From contig DYSP01000002.1 of the NCBI GenBank assembly GCA_020718185.1, positions 1 through 64,000 of the forward strand: a stretch of DNA of 64,000 bases, written 5' to 3'. Made by a program: the position numbers and the translations under genes. The notes beneath the pieces were generated by a model that ran no database searches, was not told where the DNA came from, and worked only from the letters and a program-made list of their open reading frames with translations. The DNA is from Candidatus Odyssella sp. (GTDB lineage: Bacteria > Pseudomonadota > Alphaproteobacteria > Paracaedibacterales > Paracaedibacteraceae). Shown here piece by piece: positions 17,284-28,521 of the stretch. Position 1 is the stretch's first letter, and each line of letters starts with the position of its first letter.

Positions 17284-17646
17284 TTAGAAACTTAACCCAG
17301 ACTCACGAGCAGCATCAGCTAAAGCTTTAACGCGTCCATGATAGATGTATCCTGATCGATCAAAAACAACAGTATTAACTCCTGCTTTTAATGCACGTTC
17401 AGCAATTAAAGCACCAATTTTTTTTGCCGCTTCAATATTCCCACCATTTTTTAAATTATTTTTCATTTCTTTCTCAATAGTTGAAGCACTCGCTAATATT
17501 ATAGCTTGTTCTCCATCAATAATCTGAGCGTAGATATGAGTATTTGTACGCTGCACTGTTAGCCGTGGTCTTTCTGCATTTATGCGACGTAATTTTGCTC
17601 GAAGCCTTATTTTACGTCGTTCATGTAAATTAATGGAATTAGTCAT
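17284..17646 (-). CDS. rplR: Ribosomal protein L18
   Basis: 120 residues. L18 binds 5S rRNA with L5 to form the central protuberance. [22 protein letters not shown] contains the RNA-binding strand, and [21 protein letters not shown] is the C-terminal signature. Four bases after rplF and nine before rpsE. Confidence 0.97.
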   Translation of the reverse strand: MTNSINLHERRKIRLRAKLRRINAERPRLTVQRTNTHIYAQIIDGEQAIILASASTIEKEMKNNLKNGGNIEAAKKIGALIAERALKAGVNTVVFDRSGYIYHGRVKALADAARESGLSF

Positions 17647-17650
17647 TATA

Positions 17651-18184
17651 CTACTTCTTCTTACCTTCTTTTCTTATTACAAATTCACCTTGGCGAATAA
17701 CACCTTTACCTTTATAAGGTTCAGGCTTGCGATAACTACGAACTTCAGCAGCAATTTGACCAACTAATTGACGATCAGCTCCTGTAATCGCAATAGAAGT
17801 AGGTTTTTCACATTTAACAGTTATACCTTCAGGAAGTGGATATATAACATCATGACTAAAACCTAACTGCAATGATAAATTATTCCCTTGAACAGAAGCA
17901 CGATAACCGACTCCTACAAGCTCTAAATTAACTGTTACACCAACAGCAACATCATTTACTAAATTTTTAACGCGACGTTGTGTTGTACCCCATAAAGAAC
18001 GTGCCATCTTTGAATCATTGGCTGGCTTTACGAGAATTTGACCATCTGTCATTACAACACTCACCGCATCAGATAATTGCATAGCAAGCTTTCCCAGCTT
18101 ACCAGTAACTTCAACCATTCCATCTGCGATGTTAACATTAACACCGGCAGGAATAATAATGGGATTTTTACCTACACGAGACAT
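17651..18184 (-). CDS. rplF: Ribosomal protein L6
   Basis: 177 residues, two tandem L6 folds. L6 lies near the sarcin-ricin loop and factor site. [15 protein letters not shown] opens the chain; [19 protein letters not shown] and the C-terminal [20 protein letters not shown] (the rRNA-binding signature) confirm identity. Twelve bases after rpsH. Confidence 0.97.
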   Translation of the reverse strand: MSRVGKNPIIIPAGVNVNIADGMVEVTGKLGKLAMQLSDAVSVVMTDGQILVKPANDSKMARSLWGTTQRRVKNLVNDVAVGVTVNLELVGVGYRASVQGNNLSLQLGFSHDVIYPLPEGITVKCEKPTSIAITGADRQLVGQIAAEVRSYRKPEPYKGKGVIRQGEFVIRKEGKKK

Positions 18185-18196
18185 GTTTACACCTAA

Positions 18197-18595
18197 CTAA
18201 AATACTTTACAAAGAATTTCGCCACCAAGGCCTTTTTCTTTCGCATCTACATCTGACATTACACCATGTGAAGTAGAAAGGATATATAGACCCAGTCCAC
18301 TATGAACCGTACCAATATTCTTTACTGAAGAATACATACGGCGTCCTAATTTAGAAACCCGGTCAAGAGTTTTAATAACAGGTTCACCATCAACATATTT
18401 TAGTTCAATAACAATATCTTCTATTCCAGTTCTAATTGGTGTTACAGAGTAACCACGAATATAACCTTCATTTTTTAATATATCGAGAATCGCCCGTCGT
18501 TGTTTTGAATTTGGTGAAACAACTTTGGATTTATGTGCTCGCTGACCATTTCGAATACGGGTCAACATATCGCCAATAGGATCGTTTACATACAT
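18197..18595 (-). CDS. rpsH: Ribosomal protein S8
   Basis: 132 residues. S8 is a primary 16S binder (helix 21) and in many bacteria represses the spc operon by binding its own mRNA. Start MYVNDPIGDMLTRIRNGQ is typical. The C-terminal RNA-binding loop normally reads STSxG; here it is STSHGVMSD, which keeps the key Ser-Thr-Ser. Six bases after rpsN. I could not identify an S8-binding mRNA mimic by eye. Confidence 0.97.
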   Translation of the reverse strand: MYVNDPIGDMLTRIRNGQRAHKSKVVSPNSKQRRAILDILKNEGYIRGYSVTPIRTGIEDIVIELKYVDGEPVIKTLDRVSKLGRRMYSSVKNIGTVHSGLGLYILSTSHGVMSDVDAKEKGLGGEILCKVF

Positions 18596-18601
18596 AGCTA
18601 A

Positions 18602-18907
18602 TTACCAACTTGACTTAATTAATCCAGGTATAAGACCCATTGATCCCAACTCACGTACGGCAATACGAGACATACGGAATTTGCGATGGAATCCACGAGG
18701 ACGACCTGAAACTTCACAACGATTTCTTATGCGGGTGGCTGAAGTATTGCGTGGCAATTCAGACAGCTTAATAACAGCCTGGAGCCGCTCTTCGAAATCA
18801 ACATTTTTATCGTAAATAACTTCTTTTAACTTATTACGACGATTTACGGTTTTTTCTGCAAGCTGCCGACGTCGGTTATTTTTATTAATAGAACCTAAAC
18901 GAGCCAT
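18602..18907 (-). CDS. rpsN: Ribosomal protein S14 (zinc-free form)
   Basis: 101 residues, the long form. S14 is a 30S head protein. The C-terminal RNRCEVSGRPRGFHRKF block has a single cysteine and no CxxC pairs, so this is the zinc-independent type. Ten bases after rplE. Confidence 0.96.
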   Translation of the reverse strand: MARLGSINKNNRRRQLAEKTVNRRNKLKEVIYDKNVDFEERLQAVIKLSELPRNTSATRIRNRCEVSGRPRGFHRKFRMSRIAVRELGSMGLIPGLIKSSW

Positions 18908-18917
18908 TTTTACCGCC

Positions 18918-19457
18918 TTAGTTCATAAAGGGTACATTAAGAGCAGCTAACAATGATTTAGCCTCTTTATCTGTACCAGCTGTTGTACAAATGATAATGT
19001 CCATACCACGAACTTTATCTACTTTATCATAATTTATTTCAGGAAAAATGATTTGCTCTTTAATACCCATAGCATAGTTACCACGGCCATCAAAGCTTTT
19101 TCCTGAAAGACCTCGAAAATCCCGAACTCGAGGCAAAGCTATATTAATTAAGCGATCAAAGAATTCATACATACGGTCTTTACGTAGAGTTACTTTGGCG
19201 CCTATGCTCATACCTTCGCGAAGCTTAAAACCCGCAATTGACGTTTTAGCTTTAGTAATAACTGGTTGTTGGCCAGAAATAGCTTTTAACTCATCAAATG
19301 CTTGCTGCAATTTTTTACTATCTTGCGTAGCTTCACTTACACACATATTAATTACAATCTTCTCTAACCGAGGGACTTGCAATCTATTTTTGTATTCAAA
19401 TTCCTCTATAAGGCTTTTGACTACTGTATCATTATAATATTTACTTAGCCGTGTCAT
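18918..19457 (-). CDS. rplE: Ribosomal protein L5
   Basis: ATG at 19457 ([12 protein letters not shown]) is preferred to the in-frame GTG at 19469 because AAGG sits at the right distance before it; 179 residues, normal for the family. L5 carries 5S rRNA in the central protuberance. Family blocks: [53 protein letters not shown]. It follows rplX after 19 bases. Confidence 0.95.
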   Translation of the reverse strand: MTRLSKYYNDTVVKSLIEEFEYKNRLQVPRLEKIVINMCVSEATQDSKKLQQAFDELKAISGQQPVITKAKTSIAGFKLREGMSIGAKVTLRKDRMYEFFDRLINIALPRVRDFRGLSGKSFDGRGNYAMGIKEQIIFPEINYDKVDKVRGMDIIICTTAGTDKEAKSLLAALNVPFMN

Positions 19458-19476
19458 GACAGCCTTCACATCCTAC

Positions 19477-19797
19477 TTAAATGTTTTCGCCAGTTTTTTT
19501 GGCAAATCTAATCTTAGAACCATTTTCCAAAATCTTATAAGCAACTTTAGTTGCTGTATTATCATTTGAATTTAAAAGTGCCACATTTGAAATGTGAATT
19601 CTTGTTTCTTTTTCAATAATTCCGCCAGCACTAGTTTGAGTTGGCTTTACATGGCGCTTAACAACTCTAACACCTTCAACAAGAAGAGATGAAGTCTTTA
19701 ATAGCACTTTTAAGACAGTCCCAATTTTCCCCTTATCACTACCAGTCCTAACAATGACACGATCGCCTTTTTTAATTTTAAATTTAATAGCAGTCAT
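19477..19797 (-). CDS. rplX: Ribosomal protein L24
   Basis: 106 residues. L24 starts 50S assembly and sits by the tunnel exit. The KOW motif reads KIKKGDRVIVRTGSDKGKIG near the N-terminus, and VKRHVKPTQTSAGGIIEKE is the conserved middle. Its ATG overlaps the rplN stop by one base, which suggests coupling. Confidence 0.97.
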   Translation of the reverse strand: MTAIKFKIKKGDRVIVRTGSDKGKIGTVLKVLLKTSSLLVEGVRVVKRHVKPTQTSAGGIIEKETRIHISNVALLNSNDNTATKVAYKILENGSKIRFAKKTGENI

Positions 19798-20165
19798 TAT
19801 AATACCTCTGGAGCAAGTGAAATAATTTTCATATAGCCAAGATTACGTAATTCTCTTGTAACGGGGCCAAAAATACGTGTGCCAATTGGTTCACCAGCTT
19901 TATTAATAAGGACGGCAGCATTAGAATCAAATTCAATTTCACTACCATCTTGACGGCGAATAGATTGTTTTGTGCGAACAATAACTGCTCTGTGAACGTC
20001 ACCTTTTTTAACCTTACCTTTAGGCAAAGCATCTTTAACTGAGACAACGATAACGTCACCAATCGATGCGTACCTGCGTTTTGAACCACCTAATACTTTT
20101 ATACACTGGACTTGTTTAGCACCAGAATTATCAGCTACATCTAAGCGTGTTTCTGTTTGAATCAT
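19797..20165 (-). CDS. rplN: Ribosomal protein L14
   Basis: 122 residues, exactly the usual size. L14 forms intersubunit bridges B5/B8 and is the docking site of Rsf[18 protein letters not shown] and the C-terminal [11 protein letters not shown] are diagnostic. Eleven bases after rpsQ; overlaps rplX by one base. Confidence 0.98.
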   Translation of the reverse strand: MIQTETRLDVADNSGAKQVQCIKVLGGSKRRYASIGDVIVVSVKDALPKGKVKKGDVHRAVIVRTKQSIRRQDGSEIEFDSNAAVLINKAGEPIGTRIFGPVTRELRNLGYMKIISLAPEVL

Positions 20166-20176
20166 TTTTTGGCTCC

Positions 20177-20422
20177 CTAGGCTTGCGCATTATCTGCGTA
20201 GACTGCGTGCCAACGTTTAGATTTAGAAATTGGCCGTCCTTCGATAATTTTTACCATATCACCAATTTTGTAAGCATTGCTAGGATCATGTGCAGCATAC
20301 TTACAAGAGCGTGTAATATATTTTTTATAAACTGGATGTTTAATGCGTTTTTCAACACGAACAACAATTGTTTTATTGTTTGTATCGCTCACAACAACAC
20401 CTTCAAGAACTCTGCGCGGCAT
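20177..20422 (-). CDS. rpsQ: Ribosomal protein S17
   Basis: 81 residues, an OB-fold primary binder of 16S r[21 protein letters not shown] and [21 protein letters not shown] are the family blocks, and [15 protein letters not shown] closes the fold. The start overlaps the rpmC stop by one base (TAATG). Confidence 0.97.
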   Translation of the reverse strand: MPRRVLEGVVVSDTNNKTIVVRVEKRIKHPVYKKYITRSCKYAAHDPSNAYKIGDMVKIIEGRPISKSKRWHAVYADNAQA

Positions 20423-20637
20423 TACAAACTCCCTTTTAAATTATTTAACTGGTTTAGTCGTGTCATAATTCGCGCAACATCTTTTTTACTTTTACGAATT
20501 TGAGCCGTATTCTGCAATTTCGACATACTTTTCTGAATACGCAAACCAAGTAACTCTTTTTTTAACAAAATAAGTGAATCATATAATTCACTTATTGATT
20601 TCCCTATTAACTCTTGGTACTTCACTTTAAACCTCAA
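20422..20637 (-). CDS. rpmC: Ribosomal protein L29
   Basis: 71 residues, a two-helix protein at the tunnel exit and part of the docking platform for trigger factor and [22 protein letters not shown] and [15 protein letters not shown] are the two helices. The ATG overlaps the rplP stop by four bases. Confidence 0.95.
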   Translation of the reverse strand: MRFKVKYQELIGKSISELYDSLILLKKELLGLRIQKSMSKLQNTAQIRKSKKDVARIMTRLNQLNNLKGSL

Positions 20638-21044
20638 CCAATTCTTCTGACAAAACGAGTTGCAATAGGCAACTTCGCCGCGGCAAGCTGAAATGCCTTT
20701 TCTGCCACTTCTGGCATTACACCATCTAACTCAAACATTATCTTTCCTGGTTTTACACGACAAACCCAATATTCAGGGCTACCTTTACCGCTTCCCATTC
20801 TTACTTCTGCCGGTTTTGTAGAAACAGGCACATCAGGAAAAATACGGATCCAAACGCGGCCAACACGGCGAATATGGCGGGTTATTGCCCTACGAGCAGA
20901 CTCAATCTGACGAGCAGTAATACGAGCTGGCTCTAGTGCTTTTAATCCATAGGTACCAAACGAAACAGTAGTACCTGCTTTTGCGTCTCCATGAATTCTT
21001 CCTTTAAACGCTTTACGATATTTAGTCTTTTTTGGCGCTAACAT
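20634..21044 (-). CDS. rplP: Ribosomal protein L16
   Basis: ATG at 21044 ([16 protein letters not shown]) is used instead of the in-frame TTG one codon upstream; GAGGA lies before it. 136 residues. L16 organises the A-site and the peptidyl-transferase region of 23S r[24 protein letters not shown] and [18 protein letters not shown] are conserved. It is 27 bases after rpsC, the widest gap inside this part of the operon. Confidence 0.96.
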   Translation of the reverse strand: MLAPKKTKYRKAFKGRIHGDAKAGTTVSFGTYGLKALEPARITARQIESARRAITRHIRRVGRVWIRIFPDVPVSTKPAEVRMGSGKGSPEYWVCRVKPGKIMFELDGVMPEVAEKAFQLAAAKLPIATRFVRRIG

Positions 21045-21071
21045 CAAGTAAAATCCTCTACCTTTATAAAA

Positions 21072-21749
21072 TTACCTGTTTACAGGCCCTTCTACGCTTC
21101 TTTTTTCATGCGCCATAGGATCGTGTTCAAGGATTTCACCCTTATAAACCCACACCTTAATACCACATGTACCATACGTAGTTTTTGCTATACCTAGACC
21201 ATAATCAATATCTGATCTAAAAGTATGCAGAGGAACTCTACCTTCACGATACCATTCCATACGTGCAATTTCTGCACCTCCTAGTCGACCGGAACAATTC
21301 ACACGAATGCCTAGGGCGCCCAAACGCATTGCAGATTGCATAGACCTTTTCATTGCTCTTCTAAAAGAGACTCGACGCTCGATTTGTTGCGCTATGCTTT
21401 CAGCTATTAAACGTGCATCTAGCTCAGGCTTACGAACCTCTACCAAATTTATAATAACTTCAGTCTTAGTGATATCAGAAAGTCTTTTTCTTAACTTTTC
21501 TATATCTGCACCCTTTTTACCAATTAATACTCCTGGACGAGCAGTATATATTGTTAATCGAGCTTTTTTTGCTGGACGCTCAATTACAACACGAGAAACA
21601 CCAGAAGCTTGTAAATTTTCATGAACAAATTTTCTAATTTTTAAATCTTGATGCAATTGAATCGCATAATCTTTCTCAGAGTACCAACGTGAATCCCACG
21701 TCTTATTAATTCCAAGACGTAGACCAATTGGATTAACCTTTTGTCCCAT
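21072..21749 (-). CDS. rpsC: Ribosomal protein S3
   Basis: The frame opens at 21776, but [13 protein letters not shown] at 21749 is the family N-terminus and has AAGAGGT upstream, so the overlap with rplV disappears; 225 residues. S3 lines the mRNA entry and contributes helicase activity with S4. The KH domain GxxG loop reads [11 protein letters not shown], and the C-terminal domain [19 protein letters not shown] is intact. Confidence 0.96.
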   Translation of the reverse strand: MGQKVNPIGLRLGINKTWDSRWYSEKDYAIQLHQDLKIRKFVHENLQASGVSRVVIERPAKKARLTIYTARPGVLIGKKGADIEKLRKRLSDITKTEVIINLVEVRKPELDARLIAESIAQQIERRVSFRRAMKRSMQSAMRLGALGIRVNCSGRLGGAEIARMEWYREGRVPLHTFRSDIDYGLGIAKTTYGTCGIKVWVYKGEILEHDPMAHEKRSVEGPVNR

Positions 21750-21753
21750 AACT

Positions 21754-22104
21754 TTAAACCTCTTGTTCGCGAACAATAATTGTCAAATGACTAAATGGTT
21801 TTTTAATTCCCACGCCTCGTCCCTTAGCTCGGGCCATAAAGCGTTTCATCAAAAATGCTTGACCAACTGTTGCTTCGTGAACAACTAGGTTATCAACATC
21901 TAAACCGTGATTGTTTTCTGCATTAGCCACTGCTGACATAAGCGTTTTCTTAACATCACCAGCTATTCTTTTGCGAGAAAAGCTTAATATATCCAAAGCT
22001 TTTGCAACCTTTAACCCACGAATCTGCTGGGCAACAAGATTTAGCTTTCTTGGGCTGATGTGAATTCGGCGTAACTTTGCTAATGCTATATTATTCTTTT
22101 TCAT
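21754..22104 (-). CDS. rplV: Ribosomal protein L22
   Basis: 116 residues. L22 has a long hairpin that lines the exit tunnel next to L4, where macrolide changes fall. [19 protein letters not shown] and [21 protein letters not shown] (hairpin and tail) are conserved. The hairpin residues look ordinary. Two bases after rpsS, four before rpsC. Confidence 0.97.
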   Translation of the reverse strand: MKKNNIALAKLRRIHISPRKLNLVAQQIRGLKVAKALDILSFSRKRIAGDVKKTLMSAVANAENNHGLDVDNLVVHEATVGQAFLMKRFMARAKGRGVGIKKPFSHLTIIVREQEV

Positions 22105-22106
22105 AA

Positions 22107-22385
22107 TTAGCCTCTTTTCGCTTTCTTATCAGCACCATGCCCATAATATGTTCTTGTAGGTGCAAATTCTCCGAGTTTGTGACCTACCATATTTTCTGTC
22201 ACAAATACTGGAACAAATTTCTTACCGTTATGAACCCCAAATGTAAGTCCCACAAACTGTGGTAGGATTGTTGAACGGCGTGACCACGTTTTAATAACGT
22301 CTTTGCGTCCAGATTTTTGGGTAGTCTCTGCTTTTTTAAGCAGATACCCATCAAAAAAAGGACCTTTCCAAACTGATCTTGGCAC
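22107..22385 (-). CDS. rpsS: Ribosomal protein S19
   Basis: 92 residues. S19 forms the 30S head with S13. [35 protein letters not shown] and [15 protein letters not shown] cover the whole family signature. Twelve bases after rplB. Confidence 0.98.
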   Translation of the reverse strand: MPRSVWKGPFFDGYLLKKAETTQKSGRKDVIKTWSRRSTILPQFVGLTFGVHNGKKFVPVFVTENMVGHKLGEFAPTRTYYGHGADKKAKRG

Positions 22386-22397
22386 GAGTAGTCTCCG

Positions 22398-23222
22398 TTA
22401 TTTACTTCTTTTTCTAATAATATATTTTGTTGTGCGTTTGTTGCTTCTAGTTTTTTTACCCTTAGTAGCAATTCCCCACGGAGTACATGGATGACGACCA
22501 CCGGATGTACGACCTTCACCACCACCATGAGGGTGATCAATTGGGTTCATTGCTACACCGCGAACACATGGTTTCCAACCAAGCCAACGGCTTCGTCCAG
22601 CTTTACCATAATTACGATTTTGGTGATCCGGATTAGATACAGCACCAATTGAAGCAAAACACTCACCGCGTATCAATCTGAGTTCCCCAGATGAAAGTTT
22701 TAAAATTGCATGAGATCCATCGCGCCCAACAAGCTGAGCATAAGCACCAGCTGAACGAACAAACTGTGCACCTTTACCAATTTTTGTTTCCACATTATGA
22801 ACAATTGTTCCAACTGGAATATTTTTAAGAGGTAATGCATTGCCAGGTTTTATATCTGAGGTTTCTCCAGAAATAACTTTATCACCAACTTTTAAACGTT
22901 GAGGTGCAATAATATAGGAATGCTCCCCATCTATATACTGAATCAAAGCGATAAATGCAGAACGATTTGGGTCATACTCAATTCTCTCTACAGTAGCTTC
23001 TATATCTAATTTACGTCGTTTAAAATCAACTAGGCGATAACGTTGTTTATGACCACCACCACGATTCCAAATCGTAATTCGTCCATGATTATTACGTCCG
23101 CCTGTTTTTTTCTTTCCTTCAGTTAGACCTTTAAATGGTTTTCCACTCCAAAGATCGGAACGGTCAATATTGACCAATTGACGTTGAGAAGGAGTTGTAG
23201 GTTTATATGTTTTTAATGCCAT
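22398..23222 (-). CDS. rplB: Ribosomal protein L2
   Basis: 274 residues, normal. L2 is needed for subunit association and peptidyl-transferase function. The essential histidine loop reads [17 protein letters not shown] near residue 225-240. The N-terminal [20 protein letters not shown] and the central [20 protein letters not shown] are family-typical. Two bases after rplW. Confidence 0.98.
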   Translation of the reverse strand: MALKTYKPTTPSQRQLVNIDRSDLWSGKPFKGLTEGKKKTGGRNNHGRITIWNRGGGHKQRYRLVDFKRRKLDIEATVERIEYDPNRSAFIALIQYIDGEHSYIIAPQRLKVGDKVISGETSDIKPGNALPLKNIPVGTIVHNVETKIGKGAQFVRSAGAYAQLVGRDGSHAILKLSSGELRLIRGECFASIGAVSNPDHQNRNYGKAGRSRWLGWKPCVRGVAMNPIDHPHGGGEGRTSGGRHPCTPWGIATKGKKTRSNKRTTKYIIRKRSK

Positions 23223-23224
23223 CT

Positions 23225-23533
23225 TTAAATTCCTGAAGCAATATCAATTGTCTGACCTTTAGCAAGGGTAACAATCGCTTTTTTATAATCAGATTGACAC
23301 CCTAATCTACCACGAAATTTTTTTTGCTTACCCTTAAGGATCAGCGTATTAACAGCATCAACTTTAACATTAAAAGCAAGCTCTACAGCCATTTTAATAG
23401 TCGGCTTTGTTGCTGTTTTATTTACCAAAAAAGCAACTTGATTATGCTCGCTTTGCTGAGTCGATTTTTCTGTTACTAGTGGATATGATATTACATCAAA
23501 TAATGCTATATCAATTTTATTCTTATTTGTCAT
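23225..23533 (-). CDS. rplW: Ribosomal protein L23
   Basis: 102 residues. L23 is the main docking point for trigger factor and SRP at the tunnel exit. [19 protein letters not shown] and the [20 protein letters not shown] loop are the family marks. Its ATG overlaps the rplD stop by four bases (ATGA). Confidence 0.96.
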   Translation of the reverse strand: MTNKNKIDIALFDVISYPLVTEKSTQQSEHNQVAFLVNKTATKPTIKMAVELAFNVKVDAVNTLILKGKQKKFRGRLGCQSDYKKAIVTLAKGQTIDIASGI

Positions 23534-24165
23534 CGCAAGCGTTCCTCCAATGCCTTAACAGCACTTACAGTCAAAATAATATTTGATTTACGCATGATGT
23601 CGTAAACATTCGCACCAATTTGTGGCAGCACATCAAAGTTTTGAATATTTCCAGAGGCTTTAAGAATATTACTATCAGCCTTAACTTCATTCTCTATAAG
23701 TAACGTATTCTTAACGTTTAACGTTCCAATTATTGAGAGTAAATCTTTTAATTTAGGCGAACTAAGATTAAATTCATTAACAATTAATAACTCACCTGAA
23801 GCCATCTTGGTTGATAAAGCAATCTTTAATCCTAGCTTCCTAACCTTTTTGGGCAAGGAATAAGCATGTGAACGAACGACAGGACCAAATGATACCGCAC
23901 CACCACGGAACTGCACTTGGCGTTTACTACCGTGACGAGCACCACCAGTACCTTTTTGACGATAAATTTTCTTACCACTTCCTCTAACTTCAGCAACAAC
24001 TTTGGTTTTATGTGTTCCTGCTCTACGCTTTGAAAGTTGCCATTCAATTACACGTGATAAAATATCCATCCTTGGTTGCAACCCAAATATCTCTGGATTA
24101 AGCTCTATATCACCAGTCTTATTAGCATTTATATCTAATACAATTTGTTTCATTTTAGTAACCAT
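23530..24165 (-). CDS. rplD: Ribosomal protein L4
   Basis: 211 residues from ATG 24165; [15 protein letters not shown] at 24153 is an equally good start, and the ribosome site does not decide. L4 reaches into the exit tunnel and, in E. coli, regulates the S10 operon. The tunnel loop [20 protein letters not shown] is intact, with the Lys-Gly-Thr-Gly-Gly-Ala residues unchanged. No S10-leader-like attenuator was recognised upstream of rpsJ. Confidence 0.95.
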   Translation of the reverse strand: MVTKMKQIVLDINANKTGDIELNPEIFGLQPRMDILSRVIEWQLSKRRAGTHKTKVVAEVRGSGKKIYRQKGTGGARHGSKRQVQFRGGAVSFGPVVRSHAYSLPKKVRKLGLKIALSTKMASGELLIVNEFNLSSPKLKDLLSIIGTLNVKNTLLIENEVKADSNILKASGNIQNFDVLPQIGANVYDIMRKSNIILTVSAVKALEERLR

Positions 24166-24186
24166 TCTTTAATCTTACAGATAAGA

Positions 24187-24804
24187 TCACGCCGAGCGCT
24201 TAATTGCATCACGAACGTATACAATACCGCCACGTGAACCTGGCAAACTTCCCTTAACAAGGATTAACCCCCGTTCTGCATCAATACTATGAACAGTTAG
24301 ATTGAGTTTTGTTACCTTGCGCGCCCCCATGTGGCCAGCCATCTTTTTGTTTTTAAACACTTTACCAGGATCCTGACGATTTCCAGTAGAGCCGTGACTT
24401 CTATGTGAAGCAGAGACACCGTGCGAAGCACGTAGCCCGCCAAAGTTGTGCCTTTTCATGGCTCCAGCAAATCCTTTACCAACAGAAATACCCGTTACAT
24501 CAATAAACTGACCTACAGTAAAGTGACTTGCTGTAATTTCTGTACCTGGCTCAAGCAAATGCTCTGCATCTACTCTAAATTCTTTAACGTAAGCCCGAGG
24601 CTCAATTTCTTTTTTAGTTAGATTTTTTGGTTTTACTTTACCAGCAGCGAGCTGAACCGCCGTATAACCATCTGCACTATCTTCTGTTTTTTTGCCAATA
24701 ACAACACATTGTTCAACACGAAGAACCGTTACTGGGACTAAAGTACCGTCAGCGGCAAAAACCTGCGTCATACCAATTTTTTCAGCAATAAGACCAGTTC
24801 TCAT
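24187..24804 (-). CDS. rplC: Ribosomal protein L3
   Basis: 205 residues. One of the first 50S assembly proteins; its central loop reaches the peptidyl-transferase centre. [16 protein letters not shown] at the start, [20 protein letters not shown] and [20 protein letters not shown] in the loop. A Gln in the last block corresponds to the region methylated by PrmB in other bacteria. Nine bases after rpsJ. Confidence 0.98.
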   Translation of the reverse strand: MRTGLIAEKIGMTQVFAADGTLVPVTVLRVEQCVVIGKKTEDSADGYTAVQLAAGKVKPKNLTKKEIEPRAYVKEFRVDAEHLLEPGTEITASHFTVGQFIDVTGISVGKGFAGAMKRHNFGGLRASHGVSASHRSHGSTGNRQDPGKVFKNKKMAGHMGARKVTKLNLTVHSIDAERGLILVKGSLPGSRGGIVYVRDAIKRSA

Positions 24805-24813
24805 AATATACCT

Positions 24814-25122
24814 CTATAATTTGATTTCTACATCAACCCCAGCAGCGAGGTCAAGTTTCATCAAAGCATCTACTGTCTGTGGCGACCATTTGTTAATATC
24901 AATTACGCGTTTGTGCGTACGAATTTCAAATTGCTCGCGCGATTTTTTATCAATATGCGGTGAGCGCAATACGGTTATACGTTCGATTCTTGTAGGCAAA
25001 GGAATAGGCCCTCGAACTTGTGCACCAGTACGTTTTGCTGTATTCACAATTTCTTTTACAGATTGATCAAGTAACCTATGGTCATAGGCTTTCAATCTGA
25101 TTCTTATATTTTGGTTTTCCAT
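24814..25122 (-). CDS. rpsJ: Ribosomal protein S10 / NusE
   Basis: 102 residues. Besides its 30S head role, S10 binds NusB in rRNA antitermination and NusG in transcription-translation coupling. [16 protein letters not shown] and the hairpin [27 protein letters not shown] are fully conserved. First gene of the S10 group, 72 bases after tufA with a strong hairpin in the gap. Confidence 0.98.
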   Translation of the reverse strand: MENQNIRIRLKAYDHRLLDQSVKEIVNTAKRTGAQVRGPIPLPTRIERITVLRSPHIDKKSREQFEIRTHKRVIDINKWSPQTVDALMKLDLAAGVDVEIKL

Positions 25123-25148
25123 ATTAAATAGCTCACTTTAATAAAGTT

Positions 25149-25171
25149 GCAAGGGGCATTATGCCCCTTGC
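25149..25171 (-). other. Perfect GC-rich hairpin between tufA and rpsJ
   Basis: GCAAGGGGCAT / ATGCCCCTTGC form a perfect inverted repeat around one base. On the minus strand a T-run lies before, not after, the stem. It therefore looks more like a processing or partial-attenuation site separating str and S10 units than a full terminator. Confidence 0.5.
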
Positions 25172-25194
25172 AAAAAAATAAATCAAATACTTTA

Positions 25195-26385
25195 TTATTT
25201 AACAATTTTAGAAACAACACCAGCACCTACGGTACGATTTCCTTCGCGAATCGCAAAGCGAAGACCGTCATCCATTGCTATAGGTGATATCAATTCAACC
25301 ACCATCCTTATATTGTCACCCGGCATCACCATTTCAACCCCTTCAGGCAATTTTACTGTCCCCGTTACGTCCGTTGTCCGGAAATAAAATTGTGGACGGT
25401 AGTTCCCAAAAAATGCTGTGTGACGTCCACCTTCTTCTTTTGTCAAAATATAACATTCACACTCAAACTCTGTATGCGGTGTTATACTGCCAGGTGCTGC
25501 CAATACTTGACCACGCTCCACATCTTCACGTTTCGTTCCTCGTAACAACGCTCCAATGTTATCCCCTGCTTCACCTTGATCAAGCAATTTACGGAACATT
25601 TCTACACCCGTACACACTGTTTTTTGTGTCGCATGTAGACCAATTATTTCTACTTCTTCACCCACTTTTACAACGCCACGCTCTACTCGACCAGTAACAA
25701 CTGTTCCGCGACCTGAAATTGAAAACACATCTTCAATTGGCATCAAGAATGGACGGTCTTTCGCTCGTTCCGGTTGTGGTATATACGCATCAACCGCTTC
25801 CATTAACTTTAATATTGATTCTCTACCAATACTATCTTCACGTCCTTCAAGCGCACACAAAGCAGAACCACGAACAATTGGAATATCATCTCCAGGAAAA
25901 TCATATGAGGACAATAGTTCACGTACTTCTAATTCAACCAAATCTAATAATTCAGAATCATCAACCATATCAACTTTGTTCATAAATACAACTAGCGCTG
26001 GAACACCTACTTGGCGCGCTAACAATATATGTTCACGTGTTTGTGGCATCGGACCATCTGCTGCTGATACAACAAGTATCCCGCCATCCATCTGCGCAGC
26101 ACCTGTAATCATGTTTTTTACATAGTCAGCGTGTCCAGGACAATCAACGTGCGCATAGTGACGATTCGCTGTTTCATATTCTACGTGTGCTGTGGAGATC
26201 GTTATTCCACGCGCTCTTTCTTCAGGCGCTTTGTCAATTTGATCATATGCTGTAAACTGGGCTCCACCGGTTTCCGCCAACACTTTTGTAATGGCAGCTG
26301 TCAGTGACGTCTTCCCATGGTCAACGTGACCAATTGTTCCGATATTGCAGTGCGGCTTATTGCGTTCAAATTTTGCTTTAGACAT
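25195..26385 (-). CDS. tufA: Elongation factor Tu, copy A
   Basis: 396 residues. EF-Tu brings aminoacyl-tRNA to the ribosome as a GTP complex. G1 [11 protein letters not shown]3 DCPGHADY and G4 NKVDM are all present, as is the C-terminal tRNA-binding region with [15 protein letters not shown]. The coding sequence appears identical, base for base, to the gene at 41525-42715, while the flanks differ, as expected for concerted evolution. Follows fusA after 42 bases. Confidence 0.98.
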   Translation of the reverse strand: MSKAKFERNKPHCNIGTIGHVDHGKTSLTAAITKVLAETGGAQFTAYDQIDKAPEERARGITISTAHVEYETANRHYAHVDCPGHADYVKNMITGAAQMDGGILVVSAADGPMPQTREHILLARQVGVPALVVFMNKVDMVDDSELLDLVELEVRELLSSYDFPGDDIPIVRGSALCALEGREDSIGRESILKLMEAVDAYIPQPERAKDRPFLMPIEDVFSISGRGTVVTGRVERGVVKVGEEVEIIGLHATQKTVCTGVEMFRKLLDQGEAGDNIGALLRGTKREDVERGQVLAAPGSITPHTEFECECYILTKEEGGRHTAFFGNYRPQFYFRTTDVTGTVKLPEGVEMVMPGDNIRMVVELISPIAMDDGLRFAIREGNRTVGAGVVSKIVK

Positions 26386-26427
26386 TTTAAATCCTCAATA
26401 TAATGTTCATATAAATAGTGCTACGAC

Positions 26428-28503
26428 TTATTTAGCTTTAGCTTTAACTTCATCTGCTACGTTTTGAGGGACCTGTTCGTAGTGATCAAAAACCATTGAA
26501 AATTGTGCACGACCTTGGCTCATTGAACGAAGATCACTAACGTAACCAAACATGGATGATAATGGTACCATTGCTGAAATTACGCGCGCATTTGCACGTT
26601 GATCCATATTTGTAATTTGACCTCGACGACTATTTAAGTCACCAATAATATCCCCCATGTAATCTTCGGGCGTAACAACTTCAACACTCATAATAGGCTC
26701 AAGTAATTTAGGATTACATTTTGCTAGCCCTTCTCTAAAGGCTGCACGAGCTGCTATTTCAAACGCTAACGAGCTAGAGTCAACATCATGATATGCACCA
26801 TCAGTCAAAATTGCCTTAAAGTCAATAACTGGATAACCAGCAACAACCCCTGTATCAAGAGAAGATTGTAATCCTTTTAATACTCCAGGGATATATTCTT
26901 TTGGAACAGCTCCACCAACAATTTTATTTTCAAAAACAAAACCTTCACCAGGTTGTAGCGGTTCAAAAGTAATTTTAATTCTAGCAAATTGTCCAGATCC
27001 ACCAGATTGCTTTTTATGGGTATAATCAACATCACTTGCTTTAGTAATAGTTTCACGGTAAGCAACTTGAGGAGCACCTACGTTTGCTTCAACCTTAAAT
27101 TCTCGACGCATACGATCCACAATAATCTCAAGGTAGAGTTCACCCATCCCTTTAATTACAGTTTGCCCAGTTTCACTATCAGTACTTACGCGAAATGATG
27201 GATCTTCGCTTGCAAATCTTGATAAAGCAAGACCCATTTTTTCTTGGTCAGCCTTTGTTTTCGGTTCAATTGCAACTTCAATAACTGGTTCAGGAAAAAT
27301 AATTTTTTCCAAAATAACAGGTTTAGAAGAATCACATAAAGTGTCTCCAGTCGTTGTTGCTTTTAAACCACAAACAGCGATAATATCACCAGCATAAGCT
27401 TCTTTAATATCTTCTCGTGTATTCGCATGCATAAGCAACATACGGCCAACACGTTCACGCTCATCTTTTGTAGAGTTTAAAATGTAACTACCAGATTCTA
27501 ACTTACCAGAATAAACACGAACAAATGTCAATGCTCCAACAAAAGGATCTGTCATAATTTTGAAAGCAAGCGCGCTGAATGGATCATTGTCATCAATTTT
27601 ACGGATGATCTCTGCATCACTATCTATACTAATACCTGTTATTTGAATAAGGTCTTGTGGAGACGGCAAATAATCTACTACAGCATCTAAAAGCAACTGA
27701 ACACCTTTATTTTTAAAGGCTGTCCCACATAATACGGGGAAAAACTTTTGCGTTAAAACCCCTTTACGGATACAACGCTTTAGTTCTTCAGTTGTAATTT
27801 CTTCACCAGATAGATATTTTTCAAGAATTGCATCATCAGCCTCTACAGCAATTTCAATCATTTTAGCATGATATTCTTCTGCTTTTTCCTTAAGATCAGC
27901 AGGAATTTCAACAATGTCAAACTTTGCACCGAGTGATTCATCGCGCCATACTACAGCTTTCATAGTGATAAGATCAACAACACCTTCAAATTCACTTTCA
28001 ACGCCTATAGGCAAATGCAGCACTAAAGGTTGAGCACCAAGGCGATCAACAATCATGCTTACACAACGGTAAAAATCTGCGCCCATACGATCCATTTTAT
28101 TCACAAAACAAATACGTGGAACACGATATTTATCAGCTTGACGCCAAACGGTTTCAGACTGAGGTTCCACCCCAGCAACACCGTCAAATACAGCTACTGC
28201 GCCATCAAGAACGCGTAAGCTTCGCTCAACTTCAACTGTAAAGTCGACGTGTCCTGGCGTATCAATAATATTAATGCGATGATCATTCCAAAAACAGGTC
28301 GTTGCAGCGGATGTAATTGTAATACCCCGTTCTTGCTCCTGTTCCATCCAGTCCATAGTGGCTGTCCCTTCATGGACTTCACCAATTTTATATGACTTTC
28401 CGGTATAATAGAGGACACGCTCAGTTGTTGTTGTTTTACCAGCATCAATGTGAGCAATAATACCTATATTTCTATATTTTGCGAGGGGTGTTGTTCTTGT
28501 CAT
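26428..28503 (-). CDS. fusA: Elongation factor G
   Basis: The frame opens at 28515, but [15 protein letters not shown] at 28503 aligns with the family start; 691 residues. EF-G drives translocation and, with RRF, ribosome recycling. G1 [13 protein letters not shown]2/G3 [10 protein letters not shown] and [10 protein letters not shown]4 NKMDR. Domain [16 protein letters not shown] and domain [22 protein letters not shown] follow. Eighteen bases after rpsG. The canonical sequence suggests this is the main, not a mitochondrial-type second, EF-G. Confidence 0.97.
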   Translation of the reverse strand: MTRTTPLAKYRNIGIIAHIDAGKTTTTERVLYYTGKSYKIGEVHEGTATMDWMEQEQERGITITSAATTCFWNDHRINIIDTPGHVDFTVEVERSLRVLDGAVAVFDGVAGVEPQSETVWRQADKYRVPRICFVNKMDRMGADFYRCVSMIVDRLGAQPLVLHLPIGVESEFEGVVDLITMKAVVWRDESLGAKFDIVEIPADLKEKAEEYHAKMIEIAVEADDAILEKYLSGEEITTEELKRCIRKGVLTQKFFPVLCGTAFKNKGVQLLLDAVVDYLPSPQDLIQITGISIDSDAEIIRKIDDNDPFSALAFKIMTDPFVGALTFVRVYSGKLESGSYILNSTKDERERVGRMLLMHANTREDIKEAYAGDIIAVCGLKATTTGDTLCDSSKPVILEKIIFPEPVIEVAIEPKTKADQEKMGLALSRFASEDPSFRVSTDSETGQTVIKGMGELYLEIIVDRMRREFKVEANVGAPQVAYRETITKASDVDYTHKKQSGGSGQFARIKITFEPLQPGEGFVFENKIVGGAVPKEYIPGVLKGLQSSLDTGVVAGYPVIDFKAILTDGAYHDVDSSSLAFEIAARAAFREGLAKCNPKLLEPIMSVEVVTPEDYMGDIIGDLNSRRGQITNMDQRANARVISAMVPLSSMFGYVSDLRSMSQGRAQFSMVFDHYEQVPQNVADEVKAKAK

Positions 28504-28521
28504 ATCGTCATCCAACCATTA

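Noticed and set aside
25284..25985. Plus-strand open frames opposite tufA, repeated exactly opposite tufB
   Set aside because: They are present twice only because tuf is duplicated; the sequence is explained by EF-Tu coding constraint.
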